54,375 nucleotides of DNA, taken from assembly GCA_030148065.1 (NCBI GenBank), contig JASBUC010000031.1, positions 1 to 54,375 of the forward strand, in the 5' to 3' direction. Position 1 is the first letter of the stretch. Every line of letters begins with the position of its first letter. The DNA comes from Legionellaceae bacterium. Its GTDB lineage: Bacteria; Pseudomonadota; Gammaproteobacteria; Legionellales; Legionellaceae. Positions 26,656-35,745 of the stretch are shown here, in pieces. A model generated the notes under the pieces. It worked only from the letters and a program-made list of their open reading frames with translations. It made no database searches and was not told where the DNA came from. The translations under genes were made by a program, and so were the position numbers.

Positions 26656-28338
26656 ATGCCTGCTCGACTCTCAAAGAATGTGTTATCCATCGTTTTTAGT
26701 CTGTTATTTGTTTGCCAAGCCGCCATGGCTGAGGTGGTCACCGAGATTTTCCCCAAAAAAGGGAGCCTCGATGATCTCTATACCATCAGCTATACCATTG
26801 ATGGCAACCAAACCAACCTTCTGCCTGACTTTAGTCCACTCGATAAAGACTTTGATATAGAGAGTACCAATTCCAGCACTCAGATCTCCGTGCTAAATGG
26901 TCAAATGAGTGCCCAAATGAAATGGACGGTTACCCTACAGCCAAAAACAAGTGGCACCTTTACCTTGCCTGCCATTCGCTTTGGGCAAGACAAGAGTAAA
27001 CCCGTGACCATTACCATTGGTGAAGGCAGAACTGGTAACAAGATCCCTGCCAGCAACAAAAATGCTTTTTTAGAAAACAGCGTTGATAACAAAACCCCCT
27101 ATGTGCAGTCAGAAGTCCTCTATCGAATCAAGCTCTACTTTGCCAAACGATTAAGCGGGGCTGATTTTGCCGAACCTCAAGCAGAAAATGCCCTTTTTAT
27201 GCAGTTAGGTGAGGCGAAGACTCATCAAACCACCATCGATGGCAAGCGCTACTTTGTGCTAGAGCAACTCTATGCCCTCTTTCCAGAAAAAAGCGGTCCG
27301 ATTAAAATCTCCCCCCCAGTGTTTAAAGGGATCATTGAGCGCGATCAATTAACCCGCATTGACCAAATTCTAATGGACGTGCAAAAACCGATTCGTTTAC
27401 GAGGCAAAACCATTGAACTGGAGGTGAGGGCAAAACCTAGTAACTATCCCTCTAAGCACTGGTTACCAGCCAAACAATTAACGCTCGAAGAACAGATTGA
27501 CAGCTCAGCAGAACGCATCGAAAAAGGCGCCCCGATTACCCGTACCCTGAAGATTAGTGCTCTAGGATTAACCGCCTCACAACTGCCAAACCTCTCGGTC
27601 AAAAACGGCAAAAATTATAAGGTCTACCCAGAACAAGGAAAAGGGCAAAACACCATTAAAGACAACAGTGTGCTCGCCCAAAAAACCATCAAGCTTGTCT
27701 ACTTAGCCACTGAAGAGGGCAACTTGATTCTGCCTGAGATTACCATCCCCTGGTGGAACGTTCAAACCAACAAACTAGAAACAGCGAAGCTACCAGCAAA
27801 GCGGTTTAAGATAATCGCAAGCAGTAATGCCTCAAACACAGAGCCCAACAATGAGCCTGAAGAGAGAAGCGTCCCTATTGAGACAAATAAAGCGCCCCAA
27901 GCCTCTCTTACAAGCCTTGCCCCTTGGGGTTTGGTGTTCCTATTGGTGTTAAGTTGGCTTCTTTTTTTCCTGAATAAAGCCTTTCCAATTAAAGCCTTTT
28001 TAAAGAGAAAAACAAGATGGCGAAAACCACGCCCGCAAAATCCTAAGAGTGCTCTAAAAGCCGCCTGCTTGAGAAATGATGCAAAGGAGGCTCATGATGC
28101 CTTACTTGCCTATGCAAGAGTCATCGAGCCCAATGCCCATTTTGACAATGTATCCGCACTGGCAAATTTCTACCAAGATCTGCGTCTTCAGCAAGAAATC
28201 AATCATCTTCTAGAGCACCTCTACGCTCGAAATGACATAAGTTGGCAAGGTCGTCCCCTGTGGCAATTGATGAAGACCCTTTCTAAAAAGAAGCAAACAA
28301 AAGGTCCCAAAGTGACTCTTCCACCCTTGAACCCTTAA
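26656..28338 (+). CDS. batD: BatD-like oxygen tolerance protein
   Basis: From the ATG at 26656 it is 560 residues, with a signal peptide (VLSIVFSLLFVCQAAMA). The frame opens farther upstream to 26539, but there it has no signal peptide. The body is a chain of Ig-like beta domains (YTISYTIDGNQTNLLPDFSP, WTVTLQPKTSGTFTLPAIRF), followed by a membrane segment (about 420-440) and a basic then helical cytosolic tail. This is the BatD layout. BatD normally follows batC; here GT87 and the dprE cassette intervene. The ribosome-binding site is weak. Confidence 0.85.
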   Translation: MPARLSKNVLSIVFSLLFVCQAAMAEVVTEIFPKKGSLDDLYTISYTIDGNQTNLLPDFSPLDKDFDIESTNSSTQISVLNGQMSAQMKWTVTLQPKTSGTFTLPAIRFGQDKSKPVTITIGEGRTGNKIPASNKNAFLENSVDNKTPYVQSEVLYRIKLYFAKRLSGADFAEPQAENALFMQLGEAKTHQTTIDGKRYFVLEQLYALFPEKSGPIKISPPVFKGIIERDQLTRIDQILMDVQKPIRLRGKTIELEVRAKPSNYPSKHWLPAKQLTLEEQIDSSAERIEKGAPITRTLKISALGLTASQLPNLSVKNGKNYKVYPEQGKGQNTIKDNSVLAQKTIKLVYLATEEGNLILPEITIPWWNVQTNKLETAKLPAKRFKIIASSNASNTEPNNEPEERSVPIETNKAPQASLTSLAPWGLVFLLVLSWLLFFLNKAFPIKAFLKRKTRWRKPRPQNPKSALKAACLRNDAKEAHDALLAYARVIEPNAHFDNVSALANFYQDLRLQQEINHLLEHLYARNDISWQGRPLWQLMKTLSKKKQTKGPKVTLPPLNP

Positions 28339-28450
28339 ATAAAGGCCATGAAAACTCAAAAACCATTTCCTTCTGGTTACTTAATGGGCAATTAATGTTT
28401 GATTGTTAAAATATTATTAATTCAAAAAAGTAACAAAGAAGGAGTTTGAA

Positions 28451-29278
28451 ATGTCTGATTCTAATGGTTGTTTAGGGTTCATGGCCTTCGTTGTCTGCCC
28501 TGTTCTAATAGGGACAATGATTGGCAAGGTTATTGGTGATGCGATAAAACGCTCTTCCTCAAGTGGCGCCTCAGAAGGTGCTGAGGGCAGCGGCAATCAC
28601 GCAGAACATGGCAATAGTGTCATTGCTGGAGCATCAGAACACTCTGATTCAGCAGTGGAGCACGTTGATGCGGTAACGGATCATGCGGGCGAGCTCTCAG
28701 TCGTCGGTGCAGGAGCAGCAGGAGGCATCAGCGCCCATTTTGCACTAATTCTTGGCAGCGCCATTACTTATACAATAGGCAGTGCTGCCGCCATCGCTTA
28801 TGCGTCGTATCAATCATATAAGAGTGAAGAAACCGCTAAAGAGACCGCCAAAGACTTACTTAACCCTTTCAGTTATTTTAATAAAGGCACAAAAAGTCTA
28901 CGAGAGATCCGCACCTTTAGTGGAACAGATGCGCTAACCTATACCAAAGGAGCCGCCTCTGCCAGTTTAGCCATACTGTTTTGGCCAGGGCTTGCTTTTG
29001 GCACCGGCTTCGGGCTGGCCGTCCGGGGTCTAAAAAATACTTGTCGCTCTAGTGATACTACTATTTCAAATGAGACGGTTCATGGATTAGGAGAGGAAGG
29101 CTCAATCAATGGTTCTAATCATAGCTCTAATAGCTCAGGTTCCATAGTAAGCTCCCTCCATGATATATGGGGCGTGAACGGCCGGGATAGTAGTGGCAAG
29201 CCAACTATAGATCCAGAGCGCGATGAGTCTCAAAATGACAACGGTGTAGACTCCTCTCTGCTTACAACTCTCCACTAG
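28451..29278 (+). CDS. Unknown Gly/Ala/Ser-rich protein with hydrophobic segments
   Basis: 275 residues, AAGGAG nine bases before the ATG. There is an N-terminal hydrophobic stretch (LGFMAFVVCPVLIGTMIGKVI), a polar His/Ser/Glu region, a Gly/Ala-rich hydrophobic region (about 83-120), another at about 165-190, and a disordered Ser/Asn tail. No catalytic motif is visible. Such Gly-rich membrane-active layouts occur among pore-forming and secreted proteins of intracellular bacteria, but I cannot name a family. Stand-alone gene with its own terminator-like hairpin. Confidence 0.65.
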   Translation: MSDSNGCLGFMAFVVCPVLIGTMIGKVIGDAIKRSSSSGASEGAEGSGNHAEHGNSVIAGASEHSDSAVEHVDAVTDHAGELSVVGAGAAGGISAHFALILGSAITYTIGSAAAIAYASYQSYKSEETAKETAKDLLNPFSYFNKGTKSLREIRTFSGTDALTYTKGAASASLAILFWPGLAFGTGFGLAVRGLKNTCRSSDTTISNETVHGLGEEGSINGSNHSSNSSGSIVSSLHDIWGVNGRDSSGKPTIDPERDESQNDNGVDSSLLTTLH

Positions 29279-29291
29279 TTTTTTATTCCCT

Positions 29292-29317
29292 CCTCCTCTA
29301 TCAGATAGAGTTGGAGG
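29292..29317 (+). terminator. Terminator-like hairpin
   Basis: CCTCC-TCTATC / GATAGA-gtt-GGAGG followed by CTTTTCTT, 13 bp past the stop codon at 29278. Confidence 0.55.
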
Positions 29318-29372
29318 CTTTTCTTGCTTAAATGCGCTACCATGCCCTCATGGTTGCAACCACGAGTTACCG

Positions 29373-30419
29373 GTGACAGACAGACAAACCGTTTATGCCC
29401 TGGAGTTTCCCCGCCTAAAACATAAAACGCTGGCACGCTTTCTGCCAGAATTTAACATTCGACACCAAGGTGCTCATAAACCTCTACCTGGAGGGGCGTC
29501 CGTACTCTTATGGGGCGCCAAGACTCCCACACTGTCAAAACCCGTCACCATCTCTCGACTCGAAGATGGCTTCTTACGCTCTTGCGGCTTAGGGGCTTAC
29601 CTCTCGCCCACACTCTCTTGGGTCATTGATAAAAAAGGGCTCTACCTTGACTCATCAAAGCCCTCCGATCTTGAGTACTACTTACAAAACTCACAGTTGA
29701 GCCTCGCACAAACAAATCGCGCAGTGATGCTTCGCGCACAAATTCTAGAGGCTAACTTAACCAAATACAATTTAATCGAGCGTCCCTGGCAACGTCCTAA
29801 AACCTCAAAAAAAATCATCTTAGTGCCAGGACAAGTTGAGCGTGATGCCTCCGTTCGCCTAGGCTCGCCCTTTATCAAAAGCAACACCGAACTCTTGCAG
29901 GCAGTAAGAGCCAATAATGAAGAGGCCTACATTGTCTATAAGCCACACCCAGATGTGCAAGCAGGCCTTAGAGCCGGCGCTCTCTGCAATCAGGTCCCTC
30001 CTTTGTATGATGAGCTTCTCTTAGACATTGCACCGACAGTGCTTCTAGATGGCCTAGTCGATGAAATCCATACCATGACCTCTCTCTTTGGCTTTGAGGC
30101 GCTACTACGAGGGGTTGCGGTGACCTGTTATGGCCAACCTTTTTATGCAGGCTGGGGTCTCACCCGTGATTGTTACCCAATTAAGAGACGAACAAAAAAA
30201 CTAACCCTTGATGAATTAGTCTATGAAAGTCTGATTCGCTACCCTCGCTACTTAAACCCCATAAATGCTCAGCTAATCTCGGCAGAAACTGCGGTAACAC
30301 TATTACAAGCGATGAAGGCAAGGCCAAAAGGCCGCTTAGAAAAAACTAAGACCGTCTTTACGCAAACGTTGATTAAAGGCTATAGCCAATTTAGGCGACT
30401 GACTGATCCAAATTTTTAA
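29373..30419 (+). CDS. KpsC-like beta-Kdo transferase, single module
   Basis: 348 residues, starting with GTG. It matches one of the two halves of KpsC (capsule, about 670 residues): EDGFLRSCGLGA, VPGQVERDASVRLGSP, YKPHPDV and the SLFGFEALLRGVAVTCYGQP / FYAGWG block that binds CMP-Kdo in GT99 enzymes. A full KpsC has two modules that build the Kdo linker of capsule lipids; only one is here and no kps export gene is nearby. It may add a single Kdo to a surface glycolipid. Function assigned by family only. Confidence 0.8.
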   Translation: MTDRQTVYALEFPRLKHKTLARFLPEFNIRHQGAHKPLPGGASVLLWGAKTPTLSKPVTISRLEDGFLRSCGLGAYLSPTLSWVIDKKGLYLDSSKPSDLEYYLQNSQLSLAQTNRAVMLRAQILEANLTKYNLIERPWQRPKTSKKIILVPGQVERDASVRLGSPFIKSNTELLQAVRANNEEAYIVYKPHPDVQAGLRAGALCNQVPPLYDELLLDIAPTVLLDGLVDEIHTMTSLFGFEALLRGVAVTCYGQPFYAGWGLTRDCYPIKRRTKKLTLDELVYESLIRYPRYLNPINAQLISAETAVTLLQAMKARPKGRLEKTKTVFTQTLIKGYSQFRRLTDPNF

Positions 30420-30424
30420 GAAAG

Positions 30425-30454
30425 GGTCATCCCAAACCAACTTGCGGGATGACC
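30425..30454. terminator. Hairpin between convergent genes
   Basis: GGTCATCCC / GGGATGACC, a 9-bp stem with a 12-nt loop. A CTTTCTT run follows on the minus strand, so it mainly serves the gene at 30466. Confidence 0.6.
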
Positions 30455-30465
30455 ATCAACAAGGC

Positions 30466-31206
30466 TTATCTGCCTGGCATTAACATATTGGCACCAGGAA
30501 TGGTGTTTTTAACGTACTGCACGCCTTGATTGAATAGGGCTTCTGTATTTAATTGCGTTCCATCTTCGCCATAGAGATAACGCTCTAAGGAGACGTTTCG
30601 AGCCTCTCTAATTTTTGTCGCGATGTGGCCTTTAAAAAAGCTCTCAGGCAGGGCCTCTTTACGACGACGAGTTTGTTGATTTGAAAAAAGCCCGATGGTT
30701 CCAACGGCAATGTTTTTAACCGTGTTCATTGAGAGCCAGTCGCTTGCGTTGCTTGCCTTGCTCTTCTCTCCTTGAGTCAATCGTTCTAATTTATCTAAAC
30801 GGTTTTTATTAACAAGCGGCGCCATTAACAATGTGAAGTTTTGCACCTCGGCGTTTGCACAATCAAGATCAGACTTACAAACCCAATCAAAGAGCTCTAT
30901 CGCGCTCTTAAAGCTCTCTAAATACTCAGGGCGCTCATCATAAATGTCTTTGCCATTTTCCCAAGCCCAAATACTGGCGGTGGCCAGAGCAGTTTCGTAG
31001 CTGTAGGGTAGAGGAACAAACTTTGCAAGCGGTGCGAGTATAAAGGCAATGGCACCATGAAATACTTTTTGTTGTGCTTGGTGCATGTAAGATAACTGAC
31101 GCTCCAGATCGGTTGTTACCTTGGCTAGAAGTTGGGTGTGATCTGATATCTCACTATCAAAGCCGTCTTCTCTAATCATCCTTCGATTTTGACTGCTTAA
31201 TTTCAT
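30466..31206 (-). CDS. Unknown cytosolic-looking protein
   Basis: From the ATG at 31206 (GGGAGG six bases upstream) it is 246 residues. A longer frame to 31239 has no such site. Mostly helical, with one modest hydrophobic stretch (about 47-70, GAIAFILAPLAKFVPLP) and WAWENGKDIYDERPEYLESF in the middle; two Cys sit in CKSDLDC. I recognise no family. It faces kpsC-like tail-to-tail and stands alone. An effector is possible but there is no direct evidence. Confidence 0.6.
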   Translation of the reverse strand: MKLSSQNRRMIREDGFDSEISDHTQLLAKVTTDLERQLSYMHQAQQKVFHGAIAFILAPLAKFVPLPYSYETALATASIWAWENGKDIYDERPEYLESFKSAIELFDWVCKSDLDCANAEVQNFTLLMAPLVNKNRLDKLERLTQGEKSKASNASDWLSMNTVKNIAVGTIGLFSNQQTRRRKEALPESFFKGHIATKIREARNVSLERYLYGEDGTQLNTEALFNQGVQYVKNTIPGANMLMPGR

Positions 31207-31273
31207 GTTAAACCTCCCTGTTTTATGACCATATTTCATCCATGGCCTGAATTCATAATATCGAATTTCTCTC

Positions 31274-32281
31274 CTATGGCAAGTTAAATTGATACAAGCG
31301 GTAATTACGAAGGAGCTCGCCTTTTAATAATTTCGTCTGTGAGAGCGGGTTTAAATCTTCCCGAATCATGCACAACAAACAGGCGCCGATTCGCTTTGTC
31401 TTGGCAACTTTTGCAAGCTGATAGAAAAGCGCGCCACCCAAGCCTTGCTTTTGATAGGAACGAAGCACCCGTGCGTCATACACGTTTAATTGCCCCCCTT
31501 CTACTCGTGCTAAAATCGCCCCCACCACCTTGCCATTGTTGTTGTAGATAAAGTAGCTAACACCCTGCTTTATAATCTTATTTAAATTCGACCGCATGGC
31601 TCTGGCATCTTCTGTCCACCATGAAAACAACACTTCTTGATGCTGGTATTCGGCTTGCGAATCCTTAATTAAGCGCTTAAAAACATCGAGATCAGACGCT
31701 TGCTTCATTTTTTTAAGATAAAAGCCTTGCTCAAGCGCATTTAAATAAGCATCTTTCCATTTTTCGGTTAAAGGCGGGCTTTTATGTATCAAAATAGACG
31801 AATAATCCAGATAAGGAACAAAACCATATTGCTCCCAAAGCGTTGGGTAATAAGCCTGGTGCAAGGGTTCATGCAGGAACGTTTGCCCATCATTTTTTTG
31901 CAAACAATATCGATACCCATCCAAGGTTGAACGACTCATGGGTCCGATGATTTTTTTTACGTTTCGTTGCAAGAAAAAGTCGATGGCATAATCAAATAAC
32001 TGCCGAGAGATTTTTTCATCATTTAAACATTCATAAAAGCCAATCACGCCAATTAACGGGTCTTTGGTCATCTTAGCGGTCAAGGTGCCGCAGAGCCCTT
32101 GTGATCCTCGGGCTAAAAAAATTTTCTGCTCTCGTTGAAAGGGGTTTTTCTTAAGAACTTTTTTAATAGAGTTTGCTCGTGTAACTCCGAGCTTTTGGGG
32201 GCAAAGCCGATAGAGAAAACGTCTAAGCTCTTTAAAGTCAAAACGCTCTTCATCTAATTCGATGATCTCAATCGCACTCAT
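31274..32281 (-). CDS. GNAT-fold N-acetyltransferase
   Basis: 335 residues from the ATG at 32281, with GAGGTGAG upstream inside the uvrB end; the stop of uvrB is three bases upstream. The protein has two GNAT-like halves. The N-terminal half contains GPMSRSTLDGYRY, and the C-terminal half has the acetyl-CoA loop LRSYQKQGLGGALFYQLAK (about 285-303). The same two-part layout is seen in conserved bacterial GNATs of unknown substrate. Operon with uvrB by spacing; a functional link to repair is not implied. Confidence 0.8.
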   Translation of the reverse strand: MSAIEIIELDEERFDFKELRRFLYRLCPQKLGVTRANSIKKVLKKNPFQREQKIFLARGSQGLCGTLTAKMTKDPLIGVIGFYECLNDEKISRQLFDYAIDFFLQRNVKKIIGPMSRSTLDGYRYCLQKNDGQTFLHEPLHQAYYPTLWEQYGFVPYLDYSSILIHKSPPLTEKWKDAYLNALEQGFYLKKMKQASDLDVFKRLIKDSQAEYQHQEVLFSWWTEDARAMRSNLNKIIKQGVSYFIYNNNGKVVGAILARVEGGQLNVYDARVLRSYQKQGLGGALFYQLAKVAKTKRIGACLLCMIREDLNPLSQTKLLKGELLRNYRLYQFNLP

Positions 32282-32283
32282 TC

Positions 32284-34257
32284 TCACCTCTTCCATGAGT
32301 AAATCAAATCTCGTATTCTAGCAGCCTCTTCAAATTCTAAAAGCTTTGCGTGCTCATGCATCTGTTTTTCAAGCTTCTTGAGTTTGGCTTTTAGTTGTTT
32401 GGGACTAAGGCCTTCAAAGGCTAGGCTCTCTTGCTGCTTGCCTTTAGAGTCTTGTTTGGGCAACTCCAGAATGTTGCCAATTTTTTTCAAAATGGCTTTC
32501 GGCTCTATGTTATTATCCTGATTGTACTGCTTTTGTGCTTGCCGGCGTCTATCGGTTTCATCGAGTGCTCGTTTCATGGAGCCCGTTATTTCATCGGCAT
32601 AGAGTATGGCGCGCCCATTAAGGTGTCTTGCTGCCCGGCCAATGGTCTGAATCAATGAGCGCGTCGAGCGCAAAAAACCTTCTTTATCGGCGTCTAGAAT
32701 AGCAACCAAAGAGACCTCTGGCATGTCCAAGCCTTCACGAAGCAAGTTAATCCCAACCAACACATCAAAGATGCCAAGCCGTAAGTCACGAATGATTTCA
32801 ACTCGCTCAACCGTGTCGATGTCTGAATGTAAGTAACGAGCCTTAATGCCATTATCGCCTAAATACTCCGTCAAGTCCTCGGCCATTTTTTTAGTAAGGG
32901 TGGTCACCAACACTCGCTCGTTTTTCTTCACATTTTCACTGATTTCATGAAGCAAGTCATCCACTTGCGAGGCAACCGGGCGTACTATAACGTCTGGATC
33001 CACCAAGCCAGTCGGACGCACAATTTGCTCTGCAACGTTGGCGGCATGCTCTTCTTCATAAGGGCCAGGAGTCGCGGAGACAAACACAGACTGAGGTGAG
33101 CGCTGAAGAAACTCTTCAAAACGCAAAGGGCGATTATCCAAGGCAGAAGGCAATCGAAAACCATAGTTGACTAAATTTTCTTTGCGCGCTCGGTCGCCAC
33201 GGAACATGCCGCCTATTTGCGGGATGGTGACATGTGACTCATCGACAAACAGGAGCGCGTCTTTCGGTAAATAATCAAACAATGTTGGTGGTGGTGCGCC
33301 GGCTTCTCGGCCTGACAAATAGCGAGAATAATTTTCAATGCCCGAACAGAACCCCAACTCCTGCATCATCTCAAGATCAAACCGTGTTCGCTCTCTTAAG
33401 CGTTGAGCTTCGACAAGCTTTCCTTCTTTCTCTAAAACCTCGAGGCGATCGGCCAACTCAAGCTTCACTTCTTCGATGGTTTTTAAAACGCGCTCACGAG
33501 GGGTAACGTAATGACTCTTAGGAAAAATGGTGATGCGTGGAAAATTAACCAACACTTCACCCGTTAAAGGGTCAAACGAGGCTATGCTTTCAATTTCATC
33601 ATCAAAGAGCGAGAGTCGAATGGCATGCTTATCAGAGTCTGCAGGAAAGACGTCAATCACATCACCGTTGACTCGAAATTGACTGCGCTCTAGGCTTAAG
33701 CTTGTGCGGGTGTATTGCATACTGGCTAAATGCGCCAATATTTTCTCCATGGAAATTTTTTCTTTCACCGAGAGGTGCAACACCATGCTCAAATACGTCT
33801 CAGGTGCCCCCAACCCATAAATGGCCGAAACAGTAGCAACAATGATGACATCTCGGCGCTCTAAAAGCGCCTTGGTGGCAGAGAGGCGCATCTGCTCAAT
33901 GTGCTCGTTTATCGAGGCATCTTTCTCAATGTACATATCTGAGGCCGGCACATAAGCCTCTGGCTGATAGTAATCATAATAGGACACAAAATATTCAACG
34001 GCATTATCGGGGAAGAAGGCTTTAAACTCACCATAGAGTTGAGCGGCAAGCGTCTTATTCGGTGCCATGATAAGACTTGGCCTGGCAACCTTTGCTATAA
34101 TGTTTGCAAGCGTAAAGGTTTTACCTGATCCGGTAACCCCTAGCAATGTTTGCTGAAACAAACCTGCATTAAGCCCTTCTACCAGACTTTTGATAGCAGC
34201 AGGCTGAGAGCCGGTCGGGGTGTAATCTGCAACTAATTTAAACGGGTAGGATAGCAT
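32284..34257 (-). CDS. uvrB: Excinuclease ABC subunit B UvrB
   Basis: DNA damage verification helicase of nucleotide excision repair. 657 residues from the ATG at 34257 (E. coli 673). Walker [13 protein letters not shown], the beta-hairpin [12 protein letters not shown], Walker B-like DEADH variant ([16 protein letters not shown]), motifs V and VI ([22 protein letters not shown]) and the C-terminal UVR domain ([23 protein letters not shown] shortened) are all present. A TTG start at 34275 is less like homologues. Only 27 bp separate it from the divergent aminotransferase, so their promoters overlap. Confidence 0.97.
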   Translation of the reverse strand: MLSYPFKLVADYTPTGSQPAAIKSLVEGLNAGLFQQTLLGVTGSGKTFTLANIIAKVARPSLIMAPNKTLAAQLYGEFKAFFPDNAVEYFVSYYDYYQPEAYVPASDMYIEKDASINEHIEQMRLSATKALLERRDVIIVATVSAIYGLGAPETYLSMVLHLSVKEKISMEKILAHLASMQYTRTSLSLERSQFRVNGDVIDVFPADSDKHAIRLSLFDDEIESIASFDPLTGEVLVNFPRITIFPKSHYVTPRERVLKTIEEVKLELADRLEVLEKEGKLVEAQRLRERTRFDLEMMQELGFCSGIENYSRYLSGREAGAPPPTLFDYLPKDALLFVDESHVTIPQIGGMFRGDRARKENLVNYGFRLPSALDNRPLRFEEFLQRSPQSVFVSATPGPYEEEHAANVAEQIVRPTGLVDPDVIVRPVASQVDDLLHEISENVKKNERVLVTTLTKKMAEDLTEYLGDNGIKARYLHSDIDTVERVEIIRDLRLGIFDVLVGINLLREGLDMPEVSLVAILDADKEGFLRSTRSLIQTIGRAARHLNGRAILYADEITGSMKRALDETDRRRQAQKQYNQDNNIEPKAILKKIGNILELPKQDSKGKQQESLAFEGLSPKQLKAKLKKLEKQMHEHAKLLEFEEAARIRDLIYSWKR

Positions 34258-34284
34258 TATCCACTTTTTACTCAAGGAGCCAAC

Positions 34285-35463
34285 ATGGGAATTATTCTGT
34301 CACAACGTGTGCAAAAAATAAAACCGTCACCAACACTTGCCGTTAGTGCTAAAGCTGCAAGCTTAAGGGCCGAAGGAAAAGACATCATCGGTCTTGGCAC
34401 TGGCGAACCAGACTTTGACACACCAGAACATATTAAAAATGCCGCCCAAAAGGCAATGGATGCAGGCTTCACCAAATACACCCCAGTGGATGGCATACCA
34501 CAATTAAAAGAGGCCATTGCGACTAAATTTGCCAATGACAATCAGCTCTCTTATAAAGCCGATCAAATCCTAGTCTCCGTTGGTGGCAAGCAAAGCATCT
34601 TTAACCTTTGCCAAGCCTTGCTAAACGAAGGGGATGAAGTGATCATCCCAGCTCCTTACTGGGTAAGCTACCCAGACATCGCCCTTTTGTGTGACGCAAC
34701 CCCCAAAATTGTGACCTGCTCCATTGACAATGACTACAAGCTGACCCCTCAGCAGTTAAAGGACGCAATCACTGACAAGACGCGACTCTTTTTCATCAAC
34801 AGCCCCTCAAACCCAACCGGTAAGGCCTACACCTTTGATGAACTAAAAGCCTTAGGTGAGATCTTAAAAGAACACCCCAATGTCATCATTGCCACCGATG
34901 ACATGTATGAACACATCCTGTGGAATGGCACCTTTGCAAACATCTTAAATGCCACCCCAGAACTCACAGACAGAACCGTTGTTCTAAATGGCGTCTCAAA
35001 AGCCTATGCCATGACAGGCTGGCGCATTGGTTATGCGGGAGGGCCGGCGGAACTTATTAAGGCCATGAAAAAGGTACAATCACAAAGCACCTCAAACCCT
35101 TGCTCGATTGCCCAATATGCTGCCACAGAAGCGCTTTCTGGCACACAAGAGCCGGTTGCTAAGATGTTAGAGGCCTTTAAAGCTCGACATCAACTGGTCT
35201 TTGAGCGCTTAAGTACGATGCCTGGTGTCAAGGTTAGCCCATCGGATGGAACTTTCTACATTTTTCCAGATGTGAGTGACATTATTAAAAGAAAAGGACT
35301 AGCGAACGACGTTGCCTTAACAGAAGCACTGCTCTCTGATGTTGGCCTTGCGCTGGTTCCTGGCTCTGCCTTTGGTTTAGAAGGAGCCGTGCGCCTTTCT
35401 TTCGCCACCAGTGAAGCCATCTTAACGGATGCGCTCGATAGATTAGAAAACTACATCGGCTAA
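34285..35463 (+). CDS. Aspartate aminotransferase, class I (gamma type)
   Basis: 392-residue PLP enzyme for aspartate/oxaloacetate and glutamate/2-oxoglutarate. [10 protein letters not shown], the ATDDMYEH Asp-Tyr, the Schiff-base Lys in [18 protein letters not shown] (K239) and a late RLSFATS Arg for the carboxylate are intact. The N-terminus [18 protein letters not shown] is of the short bacterial type with broad amino-acid use. Monocistronic, with a 15-bp-stem hairpin after the stop. Confidence 0.94.
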   Translation: MGIILSQRVQKIKPSPTLAVSAKAASLRAEGKDIIGLGTGEPDFDTPEHIKNAAQKAMDAGFTKYTPVDGIPQLKEAIATKFANDNQLSYKADQILVSVGGKQSIFNLCQALLNEGDEVIIPAPYWVSYPDIALLCDATPKIVTCSIDNDYKLTPQQLKDAITDKTRLFFINSPSNPTGKAYTFDELKALGEILKEHPNVIIATDDMYEHILWNGTFANILNATPELTDRTVVLNGVSKAYAMTGWRIGYAGGPAELIKAMKKVQSQSTSNPCSIAQYAATEALSGTQEPVAKMLEAFKARHQLVFERLSTMPGVKVSPSDGTFYIFPDVSDIIKRKGLANDVALTEALLSDVGLALVPGSAFGLEGAVRLSFATSEAILTDALDRLENYIG

Positions 35464-35488
35464 TCCTAGCTCGACCCATGCCAAAACC

Positions 35489-35532
35489 CTAGTGCCGTTT
35501 CCAATCGTCAAACTAAATGGAAACGGTACTAG
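35489..35532 (+). terminator. Long hairpin after the aminotransferase gene
   Basis: CTAGTGCCGTTTCCA / TGGAAACGGTACTAG, 15 pairs with one G-T, and a 14-nt loop. No U-tract follows, so it could be a transcript-end structure or a dispersed palindrome. Confidence 0.5.
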
Positions 35533-35584
35533 AGCCAGAGCTTTAAGGATCTGACATCACTTGAAAAATTCCTCCGAAATAACC

Positions 35585-35613
35585 TTGACAGACAGAGAGA
35601 AGACTCGTATCAT
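35585..35613 (+). promoter_or_regulatory. Sigma-70 promoter of tRNA-Asn
   Basis: TTGACA (35585-35590), 17-bp spacer, TATCAT (35608-35613), ten bases before the mature tRNA. The -35 and the spacing are consensus. Confidence 0.85.
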
Positions 35614-35623
35614 TTCGCTCCAT

Positions 35624-35699
35624 TCCCCGGTAGCTCAGTCGGTAGAGCGGGTGACTGTTAATCATTAGGTCGGCGGTTCGAGCCCGTCCCGGGGAGCCA
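35624..35699 (+). tRNA. tRNA-Asn (anticodon GTT)
   Basis: Full cloverleaf: acceptor TCCCCGG pairs with CCGGGGA, D-arm AGCTCAGTCGGTAGAGC, anticodon arm with CTGTTAA, T-arm GGTTCGAGCC, discriminator G and an encoded CCA (35697-35699). Very like E. coli tRNA-Asn. No integrase gene flanks it. Confidence 0.97.
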
Positions 35700-35745
35700 T
35701 TCTTTTCAAGCACTTAGCGCCACTCCATCCAAAAAAGCTTATTTT

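Noticed and set aside
35624-35699. tRNA-Asn as attachment site of an integrated element
   Set aside because: No integrase next to it and no repeat of the tRNA 3' end was seen within the window.
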